Below, piece after piece: positions 15,756 to 25,432 of a DNA stretch of 32,196 nt (the first letter of the stretch is position 1; every line of letters begins with the position of its first letter). The notes under the pieces are model-generated. The model was not told where the DNA came from. It did no database searches and worked only from the letters and a program-made list of their open reading frames with translations. The position numbers were made by a program, and so were the translations under genes. The stretch is from Candidatus Cloacimonadota bacterium (lineage in GTDB: Bacteria > Cloacimonadota > Cloacimonadia > Cloacimonadales > PWNZ01). The stretch lies in contig PWOA01000040.1 of NCBI GenBank assembly GCA_003564155.1, positions 1 through 32,196 of the forward strand. The letters run 5' to 3'.

Positions 15756-16196
15756 ATGAAAATTAAGATAACTATATTAGCTATACTGGTGTTGATGACT
15801 GCTTTACCCTTAATAGCGGATTATCGACCAAACTCCTTTTTTAATCCTAATTTAGATAATAGAAGCTTCTTTAATGTTGATAATATGCAAACCAAACACA
15901 CCATGTCATTCATGAGCGGATTCTCTTCAGATGGAAGAGGTGTTTATAAATCTTCATATACTAACCATATAATGTATCAGTTTTCCCCAAATTTAGATCT
16001 GCAAGTCGATCTAAATTTTGTTAATCATGGTACGATCAAATGGGATAACGATATATCAATTTCATCGAATAATGATAATACGACGAATGTTATTCCGGAG
16101 TTTTCTCTCAACTATCGTCCTACTGAAAATAGTCGTATAACTATTGAGTACCGTCAATCTATAAGTCCTTTTCATGATTCCAACTGGCGGTGGTAG
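15756..16196 (+). CDS. Small exported, possibly outer-membrane protein of unknown function
   Basis: This 146-aa protein starts at the ATG at 15756, six bases after AAAGGAG; the frame from 15708 adds 16 unlikely residues. Residues 1-20 are a signal peptide (KIKITILAILVLMTALPLIA). The rest is rich in N, S, F and Y and shows alternating beta-strand patterns (HIMYQFSPNLDLQVDLNFV, VIPEFSLNYRP, SRITIEYRQS), and it ends in W-R-W, an aromatic end common in outer-membrane strands. I do not recognise a named family. It lies 49 bases after the HAD gene and three bases before the prepilin peptidase gene, so these genes are likely to be co-transcribed. Confidence 0.7.
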   Translation: MKIKITILAILVLMTALPLIADYRPNSFFNPNLDNRSFFNVDNMQTKHTMSFMSGFSSDGRGVYKSSYTNHIMYQFSPNLDLQVDLNFVNHGTIKWDNDISISSNNDNTTNVIPEFSLNYRPTENSRITIEYRQSISPFHDSNWRW

Positions 16197-16199
16197 TAG

Positions 16200-16958
16200 T
16201 TGCAATATTTTCATTTATTATTTTTAGCAATATTGGGATCATGCATCGGAAGTTTTTTTAATGTTTGTATTTATAGGATACCAAACAAAGAATCAATAGT
16301 TTTCCCTCCTTCTCATTGTCCCCACTGTAAAAAGTCAATTCCTCCATGGTTAAATATCCCCATTATAGGATATTTACTTTGTATGGGTAAATGCAAAGAG
16401 TGCAACATTAAAATCAGTTGGCAATACCCACTGGTAGAATTCATCACTCCACTTTTATTTATCTTATTATACCTGAAATTCGGGTTTTCATTTATGTTCT
16501 TCCAATACATAATCCTTTTTTCCGTTGGGATAATAATTTTTTTTATAGATCTGTATCATCAAATAATTCCCGACACATTATCCTTACCTTTAATTCCGTT
16601 AGGAATTTTACTATCCCTCCACCCTTCCGCTGGGGTTAATGTTAAAGATTCACTAGCCGGAGCTATTACAGGATTTTTACTGTTTTACTTTTTAGCATGG
16701 AGTTATTGGAGATTTCGGAATAAAATGGGTTTAGGTGGTGGAGACATTAAGCTCATTGCCGGTTTAGGTGCTTTTATAGGACTAGTAGGCTTAATATTTG
16801 TAATATTAATATCTTCAGTGACAGCGTTGATAACGATACTTGCCATCCGTTATGATATTAACAAACAGTTTTCCTTTGGTCCTTTTATGATATTTGCCGT
16901 CGTTATATATGTATTATATGGGCACAATGTAATCATGTGGTATCTCAGTTTATATTAA
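16200..16958 (+). CDS. pilD: Prepilin peptidase (type IV leader peptidase, A24 family)
   Basis: This 252-aa inner-membrane aspartyl protease cuts and N-methylates type IV prepilins or type II pseudopilins. GSCIGSFFNVCIYRIP begins the N-methylation domain, with zinc cysteines C40, C43, C65 and C68 (CPHC and CKEC). The catalytic aspartates are in FFIDLYHQIIPD (D117) and GLGGGDIK (D182). Both domains are present, so it should do cleavage and methylation. The start is TTG at 16200, only three bases after the preceding stop; a GGTGG at 16189-16193 inside the upstream gene is the best ribosome site. It implies pili or a type II-like machine encoded elsewhere. Confidence 0.93.
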   Translation: MQYFHLLFLAILGSCIGSFFNVCIYRIPNKESIVFPPSHCPHCKKSIPPWLNIPIIGYLLCMGKCKECNIKISWQYPLVEFITPLLFILLYLKFGFSFMFFQYIILFSVGIIIFFIDLYHQIIPDTLSLPLIPLGILLSLHPSAGVNVKDSLAGAITGFLLFYFLAWSYWRFRNKMGLGGGDIKLIAGLGAFIGLVGLIFVILISSVTALITILAIRYDINKQFSFGPFMIFAVVIYVLYGHNVIMWYLSLY

Positions 16959-17303
16959 TAATCAGTTAATAACTCATATATCCCGACACGTAAGTTATTG
17001 TTGTTTGAAATATTAATAAATGAGTTGATACCGGTTTAACTATTTCCTCAAAAACTGAACTTTTTCATCTCGTTGCAGCGTTATCGTAGTAAAAACACAA
17101 ATAATTACATAATCCAAGGGCGGAATTGGCGTTGGGACTTTACTTGTCAATACCCGGAATATCTAATTACATGATATTGTCATATTTGCAAATTTTGGTG
17201 ATAAGTTAGTTCCTGTTATTCAATTAATTATTTTTATAACTTTGTTATTTAATTTTGGATACTACCATTAGGGCATATATGTCTGATAAGCATAATTAAA
17301 TAT
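16959..17303. other. Intergenic region between convergent genes
   Basis: A 345-base AT-rich stretch between the ends of the prepilin peptidase and DUF512 genes. Only a weak hairpin (16968-16974 with 16993-16999, long loop) is visible, and no convincing terminator or ORF on either strand. Confidence 0.4.
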
Positions 17304-18587
17304 CTACTCGGGAATATGAGTAAAAGACCAATCGTTCCACAACTCATCAACAATCAAGATTTTTCTATTCAACTTTTTACTGAATTCCGTTTTATGTACG
17401 TTGTCTATGGTATACCCTTGTGTATTGAACATACTACTATTTAGTATCAAAACCTCATCATTATTTTGCATATTTTTTACCTGTTTGGCAATATCTTTAT
17501 AGGTCAATAGACCGGCTACAGTAACAGTTTCCCCAAAATAATTATTCTTTATACATCTTACTTTAACATTATCATACCCATTTATAGCATTTAATTGTGA
17601 AGCAATATCTTTCAATAATCTTGCAGAAAGCTTACCTGTAATAATGGTTGCCGGATAGTCTTTAATTATACTAGCAAACAAAGATTTATTTCTTGTAAAA
17701 TTATCAATAGTGGCTCTGATCATGCCAATACCGTTTTCAAGCTGACAAAAATCTTTATAATATTCGTTAGATGGGATCTGATTATCTGATAATAAAAAAA
17801 ACTCATCAGCAAGATATATATTATCAAGATGATTCTTTTCTCTGAAGTCATTTACTAGTTCCAACACTTCCGTTGAGGATTGTTTTGTGAATTGTTTTAA
17901 ATGTGGCAAATTCTCTCTATGCTTTGTTAATCCTACAGGTACTATACCAATCGAAAGAGTGTTTAGTTCTGGGTTTGATAATTCTGTTAAAGTTGCCAGT
18001 AGTTCTTGACCGTCATTTATTTCTGGGATAAGAACTATCTGCGTATGGAATCTTATTCCTTGGTCAGATAATGACAAAAGTTTATCCAAAATATCGAATT
18101 CTTTACTATACCCCATTATCTTAGCTCTAAGTGACTCATTTGTCGTATGAACCGATATATATAAAGGACTAATTTGTTGTTCGGATATCCTATCATATTC
18201 TTTCATCGAAAGATTGTTTAAAGAGATATAGTTTCCATAAACAAAAGAGAATAGATAATCATCATCCTTTATATACAATGACTGTCTTAATTTAGGTGGC
18301 ATTTGGTCTATAAAACAAAAGATACATTTATTAACACATCTTTTTATCTTATGTGGTTGGGGTTGGACCCCTAAATTTCCTTGCCAATAGTCAGCAATAG
18401 TAATTTTCTTTTTTACATTATTGTCGCCAATGATAATGAGTTCTAAAGATTGTTCTGCAGTATAATATTGAAGATCAATAAAATCATTAATTTCATGATC
18501 ATTAATACTGATTATAGTATCACCTTTTTTTATTCCATATTCTTTGGCAACACTTTTCTCAAATACTCTCTGTACTTTTATGGACAT
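17304..18587 (-). CDS. DUF512 radical SAM protein with N-terminal PDZ-like domain
   Basis: This 427-aa protein has an N-terminal PDZ-like segment (FEKSVAKEYGIKKGDTIISINDHEI, residues 9-33), then a radical SAM-type cluster C84-VNK-C88-IF-C91 in KRCVNKCIFCFIDQMP. The following DDDYLFSFVYGNYISLNNL and HTTNESLRAKIMG segments are diagnostic of this family of putative Fe-S oxidoreductases. The C-terminal DUF512 region includes GIGMIRATIDNF and VAGLLTYKDI. The family is widespread in anaerobes; its reaction is not known to me. AAAGG stands seven bases before the ATG. It is the last gene of a five-gene minus-strand run, 47 bases after the AI-2E permease gene. Confidence 0.9.
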   Translation of the reverse strand: MSIKVQRVFEKSVAKEYGIKKGDTIISINDHEINDFIDLQYYTAEQSLELIIIGDNNVKKKITIADYWQGNLGVQPQPHKIKRCVNKCIFCFIDQMPPKLRQSLYIKDDDYLFSFVYGNYISLNNLSMKEYDRISEQQISPLYISVHTTNESLRAKIMGYSKEFDILDKLLSLSDQGIRFHTQIVLIPEINDGQELLATLTELSNPELNTLSIGIVPVGLTKHRENLPHLKQFTKQSSTEVLELVNDFREKNHLDNIYLADEFFLLSDNQIPSNEYYKDFCQLENGIGMIRATIDNFTRNKSLFASIIKDYPATIITGKLSARLLKDIASQLNAINGYDNVKVRCIKNNYFGETVTVAGLLTYKDIAKQVKNMQNNDEVLILNSSMFNTQGYTIDNVHKTEFSKKLNRKILIVDELWNDWSFTHIPE

Positions 18588-18634
18588 ATTAAGCCTTTAA
18601 ATTAATTGGGGGTAAAACCGAAAGGAATAATGAA

Positions 18635-19699
18635 TTATGAATCACTGATTATTGCAGAAATAATATTTTGCTCATCCAATCCTTTAAGAATAATATTAAT
18701 TGCTGATGTTAAGGGTACTGCAATAATCATACCAATTGCACCCCATACCCATCCCCAAAATATCAAAGAAATCAGAACTACTACAGGTGACAAATTAAGC
18801 CTATCACCCATAAAATTAGGTTCGATTATATTACCAAATGTCATTTGAGTCGTAATCATGAAAAAGGAAATACCAATCAATCTCCAACCAAACCCATATT
18901 GTAAAAAACAGATTAAAATGGGGAAAGCAGATGCAACTATCGAACCAATGTTGGGTATAAAGTTTAGTACGAAAATAAGCAACCCTGTCATGATAACAAA
19001 ATCAACCTTAAATATCAACACAAAGAACATGGAAGTTAAGGAAGTTCCCAAACTGATGATGGTTTTGTTTAAAAAATACTTCTTCATTTGCTGTCGAATA
19101 TTATCCAAGACAATGAAAGTTCTTTTATTACCGCTATCTGTTAAAACTTTTCTCAATCTTTTCTCCAACTTATTAGCACCGGCTACAATGAAAGCTAAAA
19201 ATATAAGAGTCAAAAACAAACGAACTGAAAAATCGACAAAGGTTCCAGCTGTTCCGGTCACTATCCGCGGTATGGAAAAACTACCCGGAGATAAAATTTG
19301 AGTTCTGTCAAACCATTGAGGTATTTTGGCAAAAACGACTTCCATTCTTAATAAAATGTCTTGAAAAACAGCATAATACTCGTTGATCATATTTATCAAA
19401 CGAGCTTGATACTTGGGAAATTCTATAACAAAAGAATTAACCGCAGTATATATAACTAACCATACTAGAGCAAAAAGTCCGAAGATTATTACCATCATGA
19501 GTATAATTACCAGCAACTTCGGAATCTTATGCTTATATAAAAATGTATTCAGGGGAGCAAAGATGAAACTGAGAAATATTGCAAAAATCAAAGGCAAAAA
19601 AATCGCCTTTAACTCCTTCAACACATATACAATAATAATCGTCGTTAAAACAGTTAATAACAACTTAATCCACTTCAGATCTTCCATCGATTGATACAT
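18635..19699 (-). CDS. AI-2E/PerM family transporter
   Basis: This 354-aa inner-membrane protein has about eight hydrophobic segments. Family landmarks are the early FLPLIFAIFLSFIFAPLNTFLYKHKIP and the later FVLNFIPNIGSIVASAFPI and LNLSPVVVLISLIFWGWVWG with GMIIAVPLTSAINIIL at the end. TqsA/YdiK/PerM proteins have been tied to autoinducer-2 or sodium-coupled transport; the substrate here is unknown. AAGGAG lies only two bases before the ATG at 19699, so the next in-frame ATG at 19687 is an alternative. It lies between the barrel protein and the DUF512 gene on the same strand. Confidence 0.9.
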   Translation of the reverse strand: MYQSMEDLKWIKLLLTVLTTIIIVYVLKELKAIFLPLIFAIFLSFIFAPLNTFLYKHKIPKLLVIILMMVIIFGLFALVWLVIYTAVNSFVIEFPKYQARLINMINEYYAVFQDILLRMEVVFAKIPQWFDRTQILSPGSFSIPRIVTGTAGTFVDFSVRLFLTLIFLAFIVAGANKLEKRLRKVLTDSGNKRTFIVLDNIRQQMKKYFLNKTIISLGTSLTSMFFVLIFKVDFVIMTGLLIFVLNFIPNIGSIVASAFPILICFLQYGFGWRLIGISFFMITTQMTFGNIIEPNFMGDRLNLSPVVVLISLIFWGWVWGAIGMIIAVPLTSAINIILKGLDEQNIISAIISDS

Positions 19700-19867
19700 T
19701 GCTCCTTGAATACTTGTTTAATACTCCATAGTATAGTATCGTCATTTGTAGTCTAAATGTCAAGTAGAAAGGTAAAAATACATTACCTTTGTTGAGAATT
19801 TTGTAACAATAGCTTATTAAACGACTTCGTAATGACCGAACAAATATTTTCATTACAGTCAAAACTG

Positions 19868-21670
19868 TCAATATTGATAACTAACCTGAGATATGGTATT
19901 GTAATATTTTTTGGAATAAAACCAGGCGGACTTGATCTCAACAGTAATATTTGAGGTAAGAAACATTTTTACCATCAACCAGGTATATATATCGTCTCCA
20001 GAAAATGGTTTGCTTTCCCACATCCCTTGCAAGGTATATTCGTAGTTATAATGAGGAATTCCGGAATTAAAAGCATTAATCTGACCACTAATAACAAATT
20101 TGTTCAATCTCCATCTCACATTTTCATATAATAGCAGCCCCTTATTATAAGTTTTGGTCTCAGGAATATATCTTTCAATGAACTCAATACCTGACCTTAG
20201 AGTGATCTTGTCTTCAATGTTATGTGTCCAATCAAAACCACAAACAAAACTTATCTCTCTGCGAATTTTACCCTCATCATCAACAACCCGATATTTATCA
20301 TAATCTTTGCGTCTCATCCTTAATCTAAGTCTATCGAATGGTAGATTATAATGAATTTGTATGAACTGTTCGGATCGAGTAACCGGCATTTTTTCAAAAT
20401 AACTTGTGTCGGGAAACTTCCATATATCAAAATACGAATTAATTGTCATTCTCTTAAATGGTTTAATTTCCAGTCCATAGTATATACCGGTTTCATTATC
20501 AAAAGTATTAGCTGATGAAAAAGGGTTGCCGTGCCAAACTGGAAGATTTGAATCATATTTACGATACAGTAAAAGTTGCCTGAAAGGGCTTCTCCCCCAC
20601 CTAATTCCGAAAATAAATCCATTCTTCTTGTCTATATCTGTATACTCTCCAAAAAGAGAAAGATTTTCGAATGATTGTCTGAAGAATACTCCGACCGTTC
20701 TGTACTTATTATTTCTTTCAGCTAATAAAAATTCTCGGTCAAAGCTGTTGCCTGAAAAATAAAAACCGTAGTTATTATTATTAATGGAGTATTGAAGTGC
20801 TAGACCAAGTATTTCCTCTGTTACTGTTTTTCTGTGTTCGTAACCGGGCTCTCCATAAGGATATATTGTTCTAATCTTATCATCTTCTATCCGAGCATGA
20901 ATTCTAGTTGAAGAATAGAATGGAATAAAAAATGTATTACCCATTTTCATTACAGCTGCCACACCTCCCAATGACCAATTGTTGTATGGACTTGTATGAG
21001 CCCGTAATGGGTTATAGTTTTTTATCGGATGTGTAATAACTGCAGAAGTCTTAGATAGTCCAAAATAAGGCGCATACGCAATCCCTTGACCCAAAGATAA
21101 TCTATATTTTCCAATATTTAATTGGTTAAGAAACCCCATAGAAGTAAAATGGAGATAATATGAATTATTAGCTGTTAAAAATGTATGTAAAGTATCACTT
21201 GTTGATATATAGCCAATTCTTATGCTTTTATTTGATAATTCTGTAGACTGAAATAATCGATTAGATGTACTTTTCTCATCTGTAAGCTGATAATATCGTA
21301 ATCTCTGTCGAAAAACCAGAGACTTTTCTTCACTAAATGATATATAATTTATTATTTTTTGAACAATACTTTTATCAAACCCGATTTCATATAGATCTTG
21401 CTTACTGTTAATAGAATTCTCTTGACGAAACTCAATTATTGCTTGTATCTGTGTATCGGTAAGATCTGTGATTAGTAATAGTTCTTCATAAGAAGCTTTG
21501 TTTATTGGTAAAGGATAAACTCTGTCATAATAATCAATATCGGTGAGTTGACTTTCTTCATCTAACAAATATATATCAAAGGTTTCATCTGAGAGTAAAT
21601 AAACAATAATCGTGAACAATACTAAGACTAATAAAGCTTTTTCCCAAATATTAATCTTAACAATATTCAA
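19868..21670 (-). CDS. Helix-hairpin-helix protein with predicted outer-membrane beta-barrel body
   Basis: A 600-aa exported protein. The start is TTG at 21670, six bases after GGAG. Residues 10-27 are a hydrophobic export segment. Residues 55-110 hold ComEA-type helix-hairpin-helix units (PINKASYEELLLITDLTDTQ, and NSKQDLYEIGFDKSIVQKII), normally a DNA-contact motif. The remaining 480 residues are long alternating aromatic strands with Y, F, R and N (for example YYLHFTSMGFLNQLNIGKYR), ending SQVSYQY, like an outer-membrane barrel. Similar HhH-barrel proteins occur in Bacteroidetes-group genomes with no known role. The next gene upstream, 55 bases away, encodes another outer-membrane protein. 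DNA or protein binding at the cell surface is only a guess. Confidence 0.8.
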   Translation of the reverse strand: MNIVKINIWEKALLVLVLFTIIVYLLSDETFDIYLLDEESQLTDIDYYDRVYPLPINKASYEELLLITDLTDTQIQAIIEFRQENSINSKQDLYEIGFDKSIVQKIINYISFSEEKSLVFRQRLRYYQLTDEKSTSNRLFQSTELSNKSIRIGYISTSDTLHTFLTANNSYYLHFTSMGFLNQLNIGKYRLSLGQGIAYAPYFGLSKTSAVITHPIKNYNPLRAHTSPYNNWSLGGVAAVMKMGNTFFIPFYSSTRIHARIEDDKIRTIYPYGEPGYEHRKTVTEEILGLALQYSINNNNYGFYFSGNSFDREFLLAERNNKYRTVGVFFRQSFENLSLFGEYTDIDKKNGFIFGIRWGRSPFRQLLLYRKYDSNLPVWHGNPFSSANTFDNETGIYYGLEIKPFKRMTINSYFDIWKFPDTSYFEKMPVTRSEQFIQIHYNLPFDRLRLRMRRKDYDKYRVVDDEGKIRREISFVCGFDWTHNIEDKITLRSGIEFIERYIPETKTYNKGLLLYENVRWRLNKFVISGQINAFNSGIPHYNYEYTLQGMWESKPFSGDDIYTWLMVKMFLTSNITVEIKSAWFYSKKYYNTISQVSYQY

Positions 21671-21725
21671 AGTATACTCCGTAGAGAAAACTCGATTTAA
21701 TGAATACTAATCCAAAACAAAAATG

Positions 21726-22511
21726 TCATGAAGGAATCTTATATCCAACAGTGATGTAATGTGATGGAGACAAATATTGATGTGTTAAAAGCCCATAGCT
21801 AACACTCAGCCGATTAACTGCAACTATAAACCCCGCTCCAATCCCTTGGGGTTCATGTTGATAGCTGGCTAAAAGTGAAAAATTTTGATAAAGATTATAT
21901 ACTGATGCAATTTTATGAGTAAACTCATAATCAACTTCTTTTTCTGTTCCTATTGATACTGAACAATATTCGTTGAATTTGTAATTAAATTCAAAAACAA
22001 GAACTACAGGTAACAGATCATGATCCATTTTGGTTTTAAAAATATTTTTAAGTGCAAAACCGGTCATAAGTTTATTTTGTCTCCAAATTAATCCAATATC
22101 GGCTAACATTCTATGCTCGTTATGGTAGTTAACAACTTTATTGTTTAACAAACGTAATAAGGCACCTACAGAAATATCCCTATATTGATAATTACTCCCC
22201 AATACTACGTTAGTCTCTCGATATAAAGGATTATTGAGATGTTTGCCTCCTGTATAAAAACCAAAGTTATTTTTTTGTAATGCATAATGAAACATAGAAA
22301 ATGGTAGTTCTCTTATATTATATAGATAACTAAAACCAATTTCTATGCCGGGATAAGAATAAGCAGGATTATAATGTGTTCCGGAAGGAGTTTCGGAAAT
22401 AAAAATCAAACCGGAAGATGCATTATGAACTGCTGAAGCAGGGATTAATAACCCAATAGCTTTAATAGCTGAAAAAGACAGGACAAAGATAATCAATAGC
22501 AAAAGTTTCAC
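21726..22511 (-). CDS. PorV/PorQ-like outer-membrane protein
   Basis: A 261-aa protein with an N-terminal signal peptide (MKLLLLIIFVLSFSAIKA) and a beta-strand-rich body. The segment ASSGLIFISETPSGTHYNPAY corresponds to the first conserved turn of PorV/PorQ proteins (gain of small residues, then NPA). The C-terminus SPSHYITVGYKIPS looks like a final barrel strand. PorV-type proteins serve type IX secretion as substrate carriers; this one is short and may be a distant paralogue. The start is GTG at 22511, with GGTG six bases before. It lies between the response regulator and the HhH-barrel gene on the same strand. Confidence 0.68.
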   Translation of the reverse strand: MKLLLLIIFVLSFSAIKAIGLLIPASAVHNASSGLIFISETPSGTHYNPAYSYPGIEIGFSYLYNIRELPFSMFHYALQKNNFGFYTGGKHLNNPLYRETNVVLGSNYQYRDISVGALLRLLNNKVVNYHNEHRMLADIGLIWRQNKLMTGFALKNIFKTKMDHDLLPVVLVFEFNYKFNEYCSVSIGTEKEVDYEFTHKIASVYNLYQNFSLLASYQHEPQGIGAGFIVAVNRLSVSYGLLTHQYLSPSHYITVGYKIPS

Positions 22512-22606
22512 TGATTACACCGCGTATTTAGAAAAATAAAGAGGGTCAGCTCTTGTTTAAGATTGCGAAAAGTCTATGGTTTATAAATTTTAAGAAATAC
22601 GGTTTT

Positions 22607-22993
22607 TTAACCGGTCATTGATTCTACTAACGCTTCTAATTTTTCTATCCGATAGGGCTTATCGAGTAATTTGCAATTATTATCTGTTAATTTGCTTATA
22701 TCGTCACTAATATAGCCACTCACTAGGATAAATTTTTGGTTAGGATAGTCTTTTCTAATCTTACGAAATAAATCGTCTCCACTAATATCGGGCAAGTTTA
22801 CATCGGAAATAATCAAATCGATAGTTTCTTGGGTATTGCCAATTAATGCTAATGCTTTTTCTCCGCTATCTGCCGCATATACTCCGTACCCTTTGATTTT
22901 TAAAAATTCTTGGATACATTCTAACATTATTTCATCATCTTCAATTAACAAAATATTTGCCTTCTTAAGGTTATTTACTGAGTTTGTTTGCAT
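22607..22993 (-). CDS. Stand-alone response regulator (REC domain)
   Basis: This 128-aa protein is only a receiver domain: the acidic pocket D19/D20 in LLIEDDE, the phospho-acceptor D64 in LIISDVNLPDISG, the switch Ser92 in ILVSGY and Lys112 in LLDKPY. There is no output domain, so it works through another protein. The ATG at 22993 is chosen because GGCAGGAAG precedes it; the ATG at 23014 is in frame but unsupported. It is the first gene of the minus-strand run and is divergent from der. No kinase gene is in the window. Confidence 0.9.
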   Translation of the reverse strand: MQTNSVNNLKKANILLIEDDEIMLECIQEFLKIKGYGVYAADSGEKALALIGNTQETIDLIISDVNLPDISGDDLFRKIRKDYPNQKFILVSGYISDDISKLTDNNCKLLDKPYRIEKLEALVESMTG

Positions 22994-23014
22994 ACTTCCT
23001 GCCTTTAATATCAT

Positions 23015-23324
23015 TATTAATCAATATCCCATAATCTTGACTTAATTTTTCTATCAATACATAATTTGGCAAGTTAATATTTTTAAGCATACTATGAAAC
23101 TATTTGATGGATTTGATTATTATCTGAATCTAAGACAGTTAATGTTCGTTATCTTGTACTCAAAAGAAAGAGTATACAGAGCAAATTACTTATTATGTTT
23201 ACCTTATACTATACGTTCTAATAGAAATACCCAGCGATATCAAAGCACACAAGTTACTTTGTATTTTATTGACAAGTTATACCATTAAGCGATTTTGGGA
23301 ATAAATACATATGATGGAAGGAAT
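23015..23324. other. Divergent intergenic region between the response regulator and der
   Basis: A 310-base AT-rich spacer between two divergent genes that should hold both promoters. A TTGACA occurs near 23269-23274 but has no well-placed -10 box. The 64-codon plus-strand frame at 23094-23288 lacks a ribosome site and is not accepted as a gene. Confidence 0.4.
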
Positions 23325-24656
23325 GTGAAAAAAAAGGTAGTAGCAATAGTTGGTAGACCAAATGTCGGTAAATCAACATTATTTAATCGTTTGGTTCGTA
23401 AGCGAAGCGCCATTATTGATTCTGTAGAAGGAATAACTAGGGATCGAAAATATGAAGATGTGGAATGGAACGGGAAAGAGTTTCTCCTTGTAGATACCGG
23501 GGGAATAATACCCCGGCCGACAGATAGTATATCAAAAGCAGTAAAAATCCAAGCTGAAATAGCAATTTGCGAAGCTGATTTAATACTTTATTTAGTTGAT
23601 AATCAAGTAGGTATTAGTGACATAGACAGCATTGTCGGGAAAATGCTATTACCTTATCATAGCAAGGTTATCCTAGTTGCTAACAAAACAGATATTAAGG
23701 AAGAAGAGGTTTCAGCCTACGAATTTATGCACTTAGGATTTGGTGAACCGGTTGCAATTTCAGCTTCCCATGGAAGAAATATCGGAGATCTTTTAGACAT
23801 AATAGTAAATGAATTAAATATTCAAAAAGATGAAACAGAAGCCCCAGAAGAGATCAAAATCGCAATAGTTGGTAAACCTAATGTAGGAAAATCTTCTTTA
23901 TTGAACAGGCTTGTCGGCGAGAATACAGCTATAGTTGACAGTATCCCGGGCACCACAAGAGATTCATGTGACTCAGTTATTACATATTACGGCACAAAAT
24001 TGAGATTTATCGATACAGCCGGTTTACGGAGAAAGAAAAGTGTTAATTACGGAGTTGAACTCTTTAGTGTAATGCGAACAATAGAAAGCATTAACCGTTG
24101 TGATATAGTTGTCCTCTTACTAGCTGCTGATGAAAAAATTAGCGACCAAGATCAAAAGATTGCTTCATATATTCAACGGACAAATAAGAATATTATAATT
24201 GTCGTCAACAAATGGGATTTAATTGAAAAGGATAATAGTACCGTGGGCGAGTATATTAACAATATTAACGATGAGCTTTCTTTTGTTAAGTTTGCACCGG
24301 TAATATTCATGTCAGCCTTAACGAATTTTAGAGTGAGAAAAATACTAGACAAAACATTGGAAATTCATAAGGAAAACAACAGAAGAATTCCGACCTCTGA
24401 ACTCAATATGTTTTTACAAAAAATATTGTCTAAATTCCCACCCTCTCATGCTTCAGGGAAACACGCTAAAATCTATTACTGCACTCAACAACGTACAAAT
24501 CCTCCTGTATTTATTTTCTTCTGTAATAACGCTAATTTAATTAATGAAAGCTATAAAAAATATCTCTATAATCAATTGAGAAGTGAATTCTCTTTCGAAG
24601 GTACTGCTATAAAAACACTGTTTCGTAGTCGGGGTGAAAAAGACTCTGCACAATGA
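23325..24656 (+). CDS. der: Ribosome biogenesis GTPase Der (EngA)
   Basis: This 443-aa protein has two tandem GTPase domains and a C-terminal KH-like domain, the unique layout of Der, needed for maturation of the 50S subunit. Domain 1 shows GRPNVGKST (10-18), DTGG and NKTD; domain 2 shows GKPNVGKSS, DTAGLRRK and NKWD. The KH-like part includes RRIPTSELNMFLQK and NPPVFIFFCNN. I start it at GTG 23325 just after GGAAGGAAT, which gives the usual KKKVVAIVGRPNV opening; the frame from 23295 adds ten residues not typical of Der. It heads the run der-plsY-purF-rfaE1. Confidence 0.96.
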   Translation: MKKKVVAIVGRPNVGKSTLFNRLVRKRSAIIDSVEGITRDRKYEDVEWNGKEFLLVDTGGIIPRPTDSISKAVKIQAEIAICEADLILYLVDNQVGISDIDSIVGKMLLPYHSKVILVANKTDIKEEEVSAYEFMHLGFGEPVAISASHGRNIGDLLDIIVNELNIQKDETEAPEEIKIAIVGKPNVGKSSLLNRLVGENTAIVDSIPGTTRDSCDSVITYYGTKLRFIDTAGLRRKKSVNYGVELFSVMRTIESINRCDIVVLLLAADEKISDQDQKIASYIQRTNKNIIIVVNKWDLIEKDNSTVGEYINNINDELSFVKFAPVIFMSALTNFRVRKILDKTLEIHKENNRRIPTSELNMFLQKILSKFPPSHASGKHAKIYYCTQQRTNPPVFIFFCNNANLINESYKKYLYNQLRSEFSFEGTAIKTLFRSRGEKDSAQ

Positions 24657-24775
24657 AATAAATCCGTTCAGTGTTTCTTACATCAAATAATATTCGTTTA
24701 ATATGTTAATGAGTAGTTAAAATAATTGTTGTTATTTGCTTTAATGAGTGAAAAAGGAAATGGTAGTTTTAGGCA

Positions 24776-25432
24776 ATGAATTTCATAAACGGACATGCTT
24801 TTCTATTTACGTTAGTCTTGTTACTATTGTTCTATTTGATAGGAAGTATTCCGACAAGCTTTGTTCTAGGAAAAATAATAAAAAAAATTGACATCAGAAA
24901 ATATGGCAGTGGCAATGTAGGAGCGACAAATGCCTTACGTGTGCTGGGTTGGAAAATCGGAGTTATTGCCTTGTTATTTGATATGTTTAAAGGTTTCATT
25001 GTTATTTTTGTTGCCCAAATAGTATTCCCTGAATTCAGATTAATGATCTTAGCATCCGGCATAGCTGTAATTTTCGGACATATCTTCACCGTTTTTCTCA
25101 AATTTAAAGGTGGTAAAGGTGTAGCTACTTCTGCAGGTGTATTTATTGCACTTAGTCCTTTAGCATCAGTTATCGCTTTAATAGCTTTTTTTGTAATAAC
25201 TATCTTCACAAAATATGTGTCTTTAGGATCAATTACGGGTGCATCAGTACTTCTAATAAGTAAAGTTATCATTACTATAAATAATAACTTCGAAAATATT
25301 GAATACTTATTAATAACCTTCATAGTTGCAGCTTTCATAGTTTACAAACATAAAGATAACATAAAACGAATTCTAAATAATACGGAAAATAAAATCAGCT
25401 TTAAGAAGACTATGGACACAAATGAGATGTAA
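24776..25432 (+). CDS. plsY: Glycerol-3-phosphate acyltransferase PlsY
   Basis: This 218-aa inner-membrane enzyme moves acyl from acyl-phosphate to glycerol-3-phosphate, the first step of phospholipid synthesis. Five hydrophobic segments and the family motifs are present: YLIGSIPTSFVLGK, the glycine-rich KYGSGNVGATNALRVLGWK, and KFKGGKGVATSAGV. The C-terminal tail after the last membrane segment is slightly extended (DNIKRILNNTENK). Only AGG lies near the ATG, so the ribosome site is weak. It follows der after 119 bases; der-plsY adjacency is common in bacteria. Confidence 0.96.
   Translation: MNFINGHAFLFTLVLLLLFYLIGSIPTSFVLGKIIKKIDIRKYGSGNVGATNALRVLGWKIGVIALLFDMFKGFIVIFVAQIVFPEFRLMILASGIAVIFGHIFTVFLKFKGGKGVATSAGVFIALSPLASVIALIAFFVITIFTKYVSLGSITGASVLLISKVIITINNNFENIEYLLITFIVAAFIVYKHKDNIKRILNNTENKISFKKTMDTNEM

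Noticed and set aside
19665-19871. 68-codon minus-strand frame between the HhH-barrel and AI-2E genes
   Set aside because: It overlaps the start of the AI-2E gene by 35 bases, has no ribosome site and looks like translated spacer.
23094-23288. 64-codon plus-strand frame between the response regulator and der
   Set aside because: No ribosome site, unusual composition (many Y, R, Q, L) and no family resemblance; better read as promoter spacer.
24832-25338. 168-codon antisense frame within plsY
   Set aside because: Shadow of the confident plsY gene; long only because of plsY codon bias. The same holds for antisense frames in the permease (6334-6762) and AI-2E (18858-19301) genes.
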